Shown piece after piece: positions 1 through 5,583 of a DNA stretch of 7,126 nt. This DNA comes from an uncultured Rhodospirillales bacterium (GTDB lineage: Bacteria > Pseudomonadota > Alphaproteobacteria > Acetobacterales > Acetobacteraceae): positions 1-7,126 of the forward strand of contig CAIVDX010000039.1 in assembly GCA_903904805.1 (NCBI GenBank), read 5' to 3'. The position numbers were made by a program, and so were the translations under genes. The notes under the pieces were generated by a model. It was not told the origin of the DNA. It worked only from the letters and a program-made list of their open reading frames with translations, and did no database searches. The first letter of the stretch is position 1. Every line of letters starts with the position of its first letter.

Positions 1-452
1 AGCCGAGAGCTCGGGCCGACGCCAAGCCAGATGATGAACAATGGCGCCAGTGCCACCTTCGGGATCAGTTGGAACAGCACGATGTGCGGATACAGCGCCT
101 GCTGAAGCCGTCGCGACATCACCATCACCGAGCCTAACATCCCGCCAACGATGGTGGCGAGCGCGAAGCCCACAACCGTGTCGATCAATGTCGGCATCGA
201 CTGCTCAAGCAGAATTTCCCAATCCTCAACCAGCGTTTGCCAGACCGCACTTGGCGGCACGATCAACAGCGCGGAAATGTGCAGCGAGCGTACCGCGATC
301 TCCCAGCCACCGAGAACCGACACCACCAGCGAGAGCGGCAACAGGATCTGGCGCGACAGCCGCAGCGAGATCACCGACCATGGCCGCTTCTGCGCGCCGT
401 CAACCGGCGGGATCGTCGGCACGCCCAGTCCGGCTTGTGTCAGGTCAGACAA
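1..452 (-). CDS. ABC transporter permease (SsuC/TauC type), partial, C-terminus beyond left edge
   Basis: This is the N-terminal 150 residues of an inner-membrane permease of the nitrate/sulfonate/taurine class (BPD_transp_1). After a hydrophilic N-terminus, hydrophobic segments lie near residues 34-54, 88-112 and 123-144. The stretch LFQLIPKVALAPLFIIWLGV (126-145) is nearly the same as the corresponding stretch of the second permease in this window, so the two are paralogs. The window ends just before the EAA loop that docks to the ATPase, so that loop cannot be checked. No ATG precedes the conserved region in this frame. The best start is TTG at 452-450 (reading MSDLTQAG), which overlaps the end of the upstream binding-protein gene by 8 nt and suggests translational coupling. 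A GTG at residue 11 is an alternative, but it would leave a gap. The family call is firm; the substrate is unknown. Confidence 0.88.
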   Translation of the reverse strand, partial: MSDLTQAGLGVPTIPPVDGAQKRPWSVISLRLSRQILLPLSLVVSVLGGWEIAVRSLHISALLIVPPSAVWQTLVEDWEILLEQSMPTLIDTVVGFALATIVGGMLGSVMVMSRRLQQALYPHIVLFQLIPKVALAPLFIIWLGVGPSSR

Positions 453-1509
453 GGCGCTTGCCGAAATCAAGCCCGCTGGCGGCGATCCCGTCCCATTGCG
501 CCGGGCGCAACGTGATATTGCCGGCGAACCGGTTGGTGAACCAGGTCTCCAGCGGTGGGCGCGCAGTGCCGGGCGGGGCAGCGGCCTTCAGTACGAGATC
601 GGTCATCGCCTCATACACGGCAGGGTCAGCCCATCCGAGACCGTGCATGCGGGTCTCCGGACGCGTCACCGCGAATTGCTGAGCCTGCATGCCGATGCGA
701 ATGAATGTGCGCGACGAGGCGGAGAGCGCGAGTTCCGGCACTTCCTTGAACAGCAGTTCCATCGCCGCATCGGGCTCCAGCAGCACCACCGACAGACTTT
801 CCAGCAGGCCATCCACCACCGCCTGGCACAGGCCTGGATCCTTCCGCACATGATCCGGATTGGTGATGATCGCGGTGCCATAGCTGGGCAAGCCCGCTGA
901 CGTATACAGCATCCAGCGCACTTGTATGTCCCGCGACAGCAGCGTGGGCATCGACGAGGAGGCAACGCCAGTGATCGCATCCACCTGCTTGTCGGCTAGC
1001 AGCCGCTCGAGCAACTTCGGATCGGTGCTGATCACCTCGACGGTCTTCAGATCCAGCCCGACCTTCTCTGCATAGGCCGGGAAGAACGGCACCTCGGCGG
1101 AGGCCTGCACATTGCCGATCTTCTTGCCGGCCAGTTGCTTCGCTGAGGTGATCGGGCTGTCGCCGAGCAGGCCAATACCCATCATCGAATCATGATCGAT
1201 CTGGCCAATGAGATTCAGCGGCAGTCCCTTGGCGATCAGCAGCACCAGCGGCGGTGAAATCGCCATACCAAAATCGAACTGGCCCGCGGCCACCGCCTGA
1301 GCGGCAGCGATCGAGCCGGCGCCACGGCTGATCTGCAGATCGATCCCGCGCTTGGCAAACAGCCCCCGCGCGCGGCCGACAAATGGGAACATGCTGGTGC
1401 CCTGCACAATATAAGGCAGCGTGAAGCTCACTGTGCGGGTCTGCGCGATCGCCGGCATCGCAAGCGGGATCGTGGCGGCAGCACCCAGCAGGGTTCGGCG
1501 GGAGATCAT
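445..1509 (-). CDS. TauA/SsuA/NMT1-family periplasmic substrate-binding protein with Tat-like leader
   Basis: This is the secreted ligand-binding component of an ABC importer, 354 aa. The N-terminus reads MISRRTLLGAAATIPLAM. It has a twin-arginine SRRxLL motif (R4, R5), a short hydrophobic core and an A-I-A box that predicts cleavage after about residue 22, so Tat export is likely. The mature part follows the NMT1-like plan: a first lobe starting VSFTLPY, a GLFAKRGIDL helix, a GQFDFGMA strand, then a hinge region with KQLAGKKIG and KVGLDL, and ADKQVDAITG. The C-terminal motifs HGLGWADP (289-296) and WFTNRFA (323-329) recur in the leaderless protein at 4440-5504. The start ATG overlaps the hydrolase stop as ATGA, with a GAAGGA ribosome site about 9 nt upstream. 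The gene is followed directly by a permease. It probably supplies the transport substrate; ligand identity cannot be inferred. Confidence 0.92.
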   Translation of the reverse strand: MISRRTLLGAAATIPLAMPAIAQTRTVSFTLPYIVQGTSMFPFVGRARGLFAKRGIDLQISRGAGSIAAAQAVAAGQFDFGMAISPPLVLLIAKGLPLNLIGQIDHDSMMGIGLLGDSPITSAKQLAGKKIGNVQASAEVPFFPAYAEKVGLDLKTVEVISTDPKLLERLLADKQVDAITGVASSSMPTLLSRDIQVRWMLYTSAGLPSYGTAIITNPDHVRKDPGLCQAVVDGLLESLSVVLLEPDAAMELLFKEVPELALSASSRTFIRIGMQAQQFAVTRPETRMHGLGWADPAVYEAMTDLVLKAAAPPGTARPPLETWFTNRFAGNITLRPAQWDGIAASGLDFGKRLV

Positions 1510-2822
1510 GCGGCAATATCCTTCAGGTCGGGCAGCAATTCACTATCGGCGCGATGCGCCACCCCAGCGCGGATCGCATATTCCGGATGCAGCAGTCGCG
1601 TGGTCGGCACCTCGATGCCGAGCGAATCACGCAAGGTCCAACTGCCGTCAATGATCCGCATGATCGACACATCCGCGTCCATGCCCGGACTCAGCGCGCC
1701 GATTTCATCCTCCATCCGCAACATCTTCGCGGCGGCCGACGTCGTCATGCGCACGAGATCAACCAGATCGACGCCGATCGCCATCAACTCCGACATCGTG
1801 TGGTGGATGCCATAGGGCGTCGAGAAGGGCAGATCGTCATCATCGGGCACCTCCATCTCGGCGGTGTCGGTGAACATGCCTTTATACCAGCGGCCACCCT
1901 CGGGAAGTTTGATGTTGTAGCCATGCAGATCGGCCCCGAGCGTGTCGGGCAGAATGCCGGCTTCGGTCACCGCGCGGGCATTGGCGAAGCTGAAATGCGC
2001 GCCGCGGCCAACATCGATGGTCACGCCGCGCGCGCGCGCCTCGAAGATCAGCGGATGCACCTTGCCATCCGGCCCAACAAAGCCCGATGGAAAACGCGTG
2101 TAGGGATGAGCAAGAATGTCGCCGGCATCAAGCAAAGGCACCACCTGCTCGATGATTTTAGAGGCTGCGATGGTCTTGCCTTCCGCCTCTGGCCACAACG
2201 TGCCGAGATGCACATAGACCGGGATCCCTGCCTGCCGCGAGGCCTCCTTCGCAAGCTTCAGCGATTCGATGCCCCAGCGCGAGAACCCGCCAGGCTCGGC
2301 ATGCGCCTTGATGCCGCGGATCATCTGCGGATAGTCCCGCGCCGTCTTGACGATGGCATCCACGTTGATGCCGCTCGGGCCGTAGAGATCGACATATTTG
2401 TGGCCAAGAAGGCCACCGGCCAGATAGGTCGAGACAAAGGCCAGAACACGGGTTTTCGCCGGTGCGGCGACAAACTGCGCAAAGCCCGGGAAGGTCAGTG
2501 GCGAGGCCCCGCCCTGGTCCACCACACAGGTCACGCCGCCGCGCACGCCCACCAGATCCGCGTTGAGGCCGAAATCTCCGGTCACATGCTCATAAATATG
2601 CCCGTGCGTATCAATCAGGCCGGGTGTCACGATCATGCCCGCTGCGTCGATCACCCGCGCGGCCGGTGCGGTGATATCGGCCGCCACGGCAACAATTTTT
2701 CCACCCGCAATCGCCACATCGCTGACCTGGTCGATGTGATTGGCGGGGTCGATCACGCGGCCCCCTTTGATCAGCAGATCGATCGCGCCCGGAAGAGCGC
2801 TAATGCCCGCAACAGAATTCAT
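1506..2822 (-). CDS. Amidohydrolase-superfamily deacetylase-like metallohydrolase (cog3964 type)
   Basis: This is a cytoplasmic metal-dependent hydrolase, 438 aa, with the full amidohydrolase plan. An N-terminal beta-sandwich strand (DLLIKGGRVIDP) is followed by a TIM barrel, and the barrel is closed by the C-terminal GALSPGMDADVSIM segment typical of these enzymes. Likely metal ligands are H73 and H75 (DTHGH), K172 as the possible carboxylated lysine (GIKAHAE), H205 (YVHLG), H239 (LAHPY) and D298 (GADLHG). The block GVRGGVTCVVDQGGAS (92-107) fits the cog3964 group, whose members are often annotated dihydroorotase. The characterised Agrobacterium member Atu3266 is known as an esterase/deacetylase acting on acetyl-(R)-mandelate. 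All catalytic positions look intact. The start ATG is backed by AAGGAG 8 nt upstream, and that site overlaps the stop codon of the preceding permease. Its place between transport genes suggests it acts on the imported compound. The exact substrate is unknown. Confidence 0.9.
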   Translation of the reverse strand: MNSVAGISALPGAIDLLIKGGRVIDPANHIDQVSDVAIAGGKIVAVAADITAPAARVIDAAGMIVTPGLIDTHGHIYEHVTGDFGLNADLVGVRGGVTCVVDQGGASPLTFPGFAQFVAAPAKTRVLAFVSTYLAGGLLGHKYVDLYGPSGINVDAIVKTARDYPQMIRGIKAHAEPGGFSRWGIESLKLAKEASRQAGIPVYVHLGTLWPEAEGKTIAASKIIEQVVPLLDAGDILAHPYTRFPSGFVGPDGKVHPLIFEARARGVTIDVGRGAHFSFANARAVTEAGILPDTLGADLHGYNIKLPEGGRWYKGMFTDTAEMEVPDDDDLPFSTPYGIHHTMSELMAIGVDLVDLVRMTTSAAAKMLRMEDEIGALSPGMDADVSIMRIIDGSWTLRDSLGIEVPTTRLLHPEYAIRAGVAHRADSELLPDLKDIAA

Positions 2823-2834
2823 CGTCTCAACTCC
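2823..2834 (-). promoter_or_regulatory. Ribosome binding site of the amidohydrolase gene
   Basis: The 12-nt gap between the permease stop and the hydrolase ATG holds GGAG. With the last two bases of the TAA stop it makes AAGGAG, 8 nt from the ATG. The site supports the chosen start and shows that the two genes are read from one message. No terminator or promoter fits in the gap. Confidence 0.75.
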
Positions 2835-3638
2835 TTATGCTCTCGCCGATCCGCCACGCCACCAGATCCGGAGCAGATGCTCGGCCCAGGCGGTGATGGC
2901 GTAGATCGCCAACCCGATCACGCACAGCACCAGCAAGGCCACGAAGATATGGGCGGTCTCGCCGCGTGACTGCGACAACAGAATATAGAAGCCCAACCCC
3001 TCCTTGGCGGAGATAAACTCGCCAACAACGATGCCGATCACCGACATCGTTGCCGCAATCTTCACGCCAGAGAAGAAATAGGGCAGCGCGAACGGCACGC
3101 GCACCGAGAAGAACGTCTGCCAGCCCGACGCGCCGATCGCGCGGCACAACCGCAGCGACGCCGGATCGGTCCGCGTCAGCCCCTCCATCGTCGCCAGAGC
3201 CACCGGAAAAAAGCTGATAAACACCGAGTAGGTAAGTCGCGAGGGAGCGCCCACGCCAAGCCAAAACACGAACAATGGCGCGAGTGCGATCTTCGGAATC
3301 AGCTGAAACAGCACCATGTTCGGGTAGAACGCATCGCGCACCAGGCGCGACGAACACAACGCCATCGCGATCAACATGCCCATGACCGTGGAGATCACGA
3401 AGGCGAACAGGGATTCCAGCCCGGTGGCGCGCGCATGTGTGCCCAAGCCGCCGAGGACGCGGCCAAATCCATTGGCGATGTCGGTGGGCGCAGGCAGGAT
3501 CACCGGCGGCAATCCCGTCCAGGCCACCAGCCCCTGCCAGGCGAGCAGAATCGCCACGCCGAGCGCCATCGGCAAGCCAAAAGCCCAGACCCGCTCGTCG
3601 ATACTCACGCCCGCCGCCTTGTTGGTCGCACCGCTCAT
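2835..3638 (-). CDS. ABC transporter permease (SsuC/TauC type), complete
   Basis: This is an inner-membrane channel subunit of a nitrate/sulfonate/taurine-type ABC importer, 267 aa, close to the usual family length. About six membrane spans can be placed near residues 18-40, 73-95, 107-128, 135-152, 186-206 and 230-252. The cytoplasmic EAA-type loop lies at about 159-180 (PASLRLCRAIGASGWQTFF) and should dock to the ATPase encoded just upstream. The conserved VGEFISAKEGLGFYI block (205-219) is also typical of the family. The start ATG overlaps the ATPase stop codon as ATGA, a standard sign of translational coupling. The region around residues 109-134 matches the partial permease at the left edge almost residue for residue, so the pair arose by duplication. 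They could form a heterodimer or belong to two parallel transporters. Confidence 0.93.
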   Translation of the reverse strand: MSGATNKAAGVSIDERVWAFGLPMALGVAILLAWQGLVAWTGLPPVILPAPTDIANGFGRVLGGLGTHARATGLESLFAFVISTVMGMLIAMALCSSRLVRDAFYPNMVLFQLIPKIALAPLFVFWLGVGAPSRLTYSVFISFFPVALATMEGLTRTDPASLRLCRAIGASGWQTFFSVRVPFALPYFFSGVKIAATMSVIGIVVGEFISAKEGLGFYILLSQSRGETAHIFVALLVLCVIGLAIYAITAWAEHLLRIWWRGGSARA

Positions 3639-4429
3639 GCCGCCGCCCGGGTCGCGCGGTGATCGATCAGCCCGCGCAAATGACCGCAGATCTCATTGAA
3701 CTCCTTGGTCTCACCAATCGAGGGATCACGCGGGCGGGCGAAGGGAACACGCAGATCCTCGATGATCGTGGCCGGCCGGCGCGTCATCACGAGCACGCGA
3801 TCCGCCAGATACACCGCCTCGCGAATGGAGTGCGTCACAAACAGGCCGGTCTTGCGATACCGGTCCCAGATATCCAGCAGCGCCTCGTTCATCTCATCGC
3901 GGGTGATCGCGTCGAGTGCTGAAAACGGCTCATCCATCAACAGAAATTCCGGATCGCTCACCAGCGCACGGCAGATCGCCACGCGCTGGCGCATGCCGCC
4001 TGACAACTGGTGGGGCTTGCGATCCTCGAAGCCAGACAAGCCCACCAGCGTGAGCAATTCACGCGCGCGGTGATAATATTCACCGATCGGTCGCCGCTGA
4101 ATTCGGATCGGAAACAACACATTCTCGATCACCGTCTTCCACGGCAACAATGTGCTGTCCTGGAACATGATGCCGATCGACGGGCGCGGCGCCACCAACG
4201 GCATACCATCGATGCTGATGCTGCCTGAGGTGATCGACTCCAGCCCGGCGCACATCATCAGCAATGTCGATTTACCGCAGCCTGATGGCCCGAGGATGGC
4301 GACGAACTCGCCACGCTCAACGGTGAAGCTGCAGCCAGAGACCGCCTCCACCGTGTCGCGACCGGTGCGGTAGATCTTGCGAACGTCGGCAACCTCGATA
4401 CAGGTCCCTGGCGGCGGCGTGGCGGTCAT
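3635..4429 (-). CDS. ABC transporter ATP-binding protein (SsuB/TauB type)
   Basis: This is the ATPase that powers the importer at the cytoplasmic face of the membrane. With the ATG at 4429 it is 264 aa, the usual size for this class. Every nucleotide-binding motif is present: Walker A GPSGCGKST (47-55), Q-loop glutamine Q90 (MFQDSTLLPW), signature LSGGMRQR (142-149), Walker B FLLMDEPF (162-169), D-loop SALD and switch histidine H200 (VTHS). The frame is open further upstream to an ATG at 4498. That longer version would run through the end of the preceding gene and add a proline- and arginine-rich stretch not seen in the family, so the shorter start, 10 nt after that gene's stop, is preferred. 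No strong ribosome site precedes it, so it may depend on coupling to the upstream gene. It is the only ATPase in view and could serve both permeases. Confidence 0.93.
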   Translation of the reverse strand: MTATPPPGTCIEVADVRKIYRTGRDTVEAVSGCSFTVERGEFVAILGPSGCGKSTLLMMCAGLESITSGSISIDGMPLVAPRPSIGIMFQDSTLLPWKTVIENVLFPIRIQRRPIGEYYHRARELLTLVGLSGFEDRKPHQLSGGMRQRVAICRALVSDPEFLLMDEPFSALDAITRDEMNEALLDIWDRYRKTGLFVTHSIREAVYLADRVLVMTRRPATIIEDLRVPFARPRDPSIGETKEFNEICGHLRGLIDHRATRAAA

Positions 4430-4439
4430 GGATGGGCTT

Positions 4440-5504
4440 TCATCGAACGGGAGACAGGAAAGGCGCGGCCTTCGCGTTGGCGGCCAACCACTCGGCACGC
4501 GGCATGGGCGTATCCTGCGCGAAACGATTGGTGAACATCTCGCTCGCCAGACAGCGCGGCTGGTCGTGCTCGGGGCTCACCAGTTCCGCGAGGGTGTCAT
4601 ATCTTGAAGGATCCGACCAGCCGAGGCCGTGATCGCGCACCGCGGGCAGCAACGCATTGTTCGCCAGCGCGACGGCGAAGCGCATCTGCGCGATCGCGGC
4701 CAGCGCGCCGTGGCGGGTCGGCATCCGAACCAGAGCCAACGCCTCCTCAGGATTAAGGAGCGCGTAGCGGATGGCATGCAGCAGGCCGCTGGCAACATCC
4801 GCGCAGACCTGCGGCGAACCGCTCAGGATTGAGGCCCGTGTCAGCAGCGCATGGCCACCAAGATCAAGGCCAGCATCACGAAACAGGAAAGTACGCGCCT
4901 GCATCTGAAACGATGTCAGAACGGGCAGCATGCTGCCGGCAAAGCCCGCGATCGCGTCAACCTCATGCCGCGCCAGCGCGGCCTCGCGTTCATCGGCGGC
5001 GAGTTCCACGATATCGACACGCGCCAGATCAAGACCAACCAGGCGCGCATAGACAGGCAGAAACCGTCCTTCGGCTGACCCCCGCGCCAGACCCAGGCGG
5101 CGCCCGGCCAGATCCGCGGGCCTGCTGATCGGCCCGTCCGACAGCGCGCAAACCGCCATCCGGCTGTCATCGCCGCAGGCAGCGATCGCCACCAGCGGGC
5201 CGCAGGCCGCGCGGCGATGGATCGCCGCCGCCACCGCGGCGATGGCGAAGTCGGCGCTGCCATCAACCAACTTGTCCAGCGCGTCGGTCGAACCACCGGC
5301 GACGTCGATGCCCACATCCAGCCCATGCTCGTCCCAGTCGCCCAGACTGCGCGCCACGAAAGCAGGCACCGAGATGCCCGAATTCGGCCAGGGCAGGATC
5401 AGCCGCACGGGGTGGCCCGTGCTGCGTCGCACCACGCCGCCCTTCACACCGCCTGACATGCTCGCATCAGCGCCATTCATGGCTGTGGGAACAGCAAGGC
5501 TCAT
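4440..5504 (-). CDS. TauA/SsuA/NMT1-like solute-binding protein lacking a signal peptide
   Basis: This 354-aa protein is colinear with the Tat-exported binding protein at 445-1509. Shared blocks include VRLILPW/VSFTLPY, GLDL with the following V-D-A-I-A-G strand (182-187), HGLGWSDP (292-299) and MFTNRFA (323-329). Unlike its paralog it has no recognisable leader. The first 32 residues are polar and glycine-rich (M-S-L-A-V-P-T-A-M-N..., then a V-V-R-R-S-T stretch), and they run straight into the first beta-strand with no hydrophobic core. An in-frame TGA at 5519-5517 rules out a longer N-terminus, and internal Met9 or Met16 would not create a leader either. It may therefore be cytoplasmic, as a sensor, sequestering protein or enzyme (some THI5/NMT1-fold proteins are cytoplasmic), or be exported in some atypical way. 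It heads the operon, 10 nt before the ATPase. The THI5 CCCFC motif is absent. Confidence 0.85.
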   Translation of the reverse strand: MSLAVPTAMNGADASMSGGVKGGVVRRSTGHPVRLILPWPNSGISVPAFVARSLGDWDEHGLDVGIDVAGGSTDALDKLVDGSADFAIAAVAAAIHRRAACGPLVAIAACGDDSRMAVCALSDGPISRPADLAGRRLGLARGSAEGRFLPVYARLVGLDLARVDIVELAADEREAALARHEVDAIAGFAGSMLPVLTSFQMQARTFLFRDAGLDLGGHALLTRASILSGSPQVCADVASGLLHAIRYALLNPEEALALVRMPTRHGALAAIAQMRFAVALANNALLPAVRDHGLGWSDPSRYDTLAELVSPEHDQPRCLASEMFTNRFAQDTPMPRAEWLAANAKAAPFLSPVR

Positions 5505-5532
5505 GCCAGCACGACCTCACCATGAATGGCAC
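5467..5532 (-). CDS. Possible 21-codon Cys/His/Trp-rich leader ORF
   Basis: This is a candidate small ORF that starts at GTG 5532-5530 and ends at TGA 5469-5467. It runs in a different frame from the binding-protein gene and overlaps that gene's first 13 codons. Its best support is the strong AAAGGAGAG ribosome site at 5541-5549, whose GGAG core lies 10 nt upstream of this GTG but 38 nt upstream of the annotated ATG at 5504. The peptide contains R-S-C-W-H-E-P-C-C-S-H-S-H-E-W, unusual for a random stretch: three Cys, three His and two Trp in 21 residues. It could be a leader peptide whose translation controls the operon, or simply chance. No homolog is recognised and the call is speculative. 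Confidence 0.25.
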   Translation of the reverse strand: MPFMVRSCWHEPCCSHSHEWR

Positions 5533-5540
5533 GACGCTTG

Positions 5541-5549
5541 CTCTCCTTT
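5541..5549 (-). promoter_or_regulatory. Strong ribosome binding site upstream of the operon, out of register with the annotated start
   Basis: On the minus strand this reads AAAGGAGAG, the best anti-16S match in the window. It is too far from the binding-protein ATG at 5504 to drive it directly, but it is well spaced for the GTG at 5532. The ATG at 5504 has only a weak GAGG (5518-5515), about 10 nt upstream. Confidence 0.5.
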
Positions 5550-5572
5550 GCAACTCTATTGTGCAGCGCAAC

Positions 5573-5577
5573 AGGAG
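5573..5577 (+). promoter_or_regulatory. Ribosome binding site fixing the GTG start of the MFS gene
   Basis: AGGAG lies 6 nt before GTG at 5584. It decides the start. The frame is open as far back as 5242, but those upstream codons run antisense to the binding-protein gene and do not read as a membrane protein. Confidence 0.75.
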
Positions 5578-5583
5578 TTCGAC

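Larger units (their letters stand above)
5505..5583. promoter_or_regulatory. Divergent intergenic region between the ABC operon and the MFS gene
   Basis: This 79-bp gap must hold the 5' signals for the rightward MFS gene and, unless the promoter lies inside the MFS gene, those of the leftward operon. It contains TTGCAA at 5548-5553 and a near-palindrome TTGTGCAGCGCAA at 5559-5571 (one mismatch in six-base arms). GCAAC occurs twice, 18 bp apart, at 5550-5554 and 5568-5572. These could be operator half-sites for a regulator encoded elsewhere, since none is encoded in the window. I could not place a convincing sigma-70 pair on either strand; TCTATT at 5555-5560 is at best a weak -10 element. Confidence 0.4.

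Noticed and set aside
151..900. Plus-strand open frames over the left-hand permease and binding protein
   Set aside because: They are antisense shadows of two genes with clear family motifs, and they lack domains or start signals of their own.
2026..2039. Alternating CG run (possible Z-DNA or slippage tract)
   Set aside because: It encodes an ordinary E-A-R-A-R-G stretch within the hydrolase and is short. It is expected in GC-rich coding sequence.
1554..2969. Long plus-strand open frame antisense to the amidohydrolase
   Set aside because: It is a GC-rich mirror frame of a well-conserved gene. Its translation is rich in His, Arg and Gln with no recognisable domain and no ribosome site at its start.
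4430..4498. Upstream ATG start for the ABC ATPase
   Set aside because: It would add 23 residues encoded within the end of the upstream gene, with no family similarity. The ATG at 4429 gives a normal-length protein.
5211..5245. Repeated GCGGCGATGG with an intervening complementary ATCGCCGC
   Set aside because: It lies inside the binding-protein coding region and encodes an alanine-rich helix. Codon bias explains it better than a regulatory hairpin.
5242..5583. Upstream extension of the MFS reading frame
   Set aside because: The extra 114 codons lie antisense to the binding-protein gene and read as low-complexity sequence. A proper AGGAG site precedes GTG 5584, which gives the usual OFA length.
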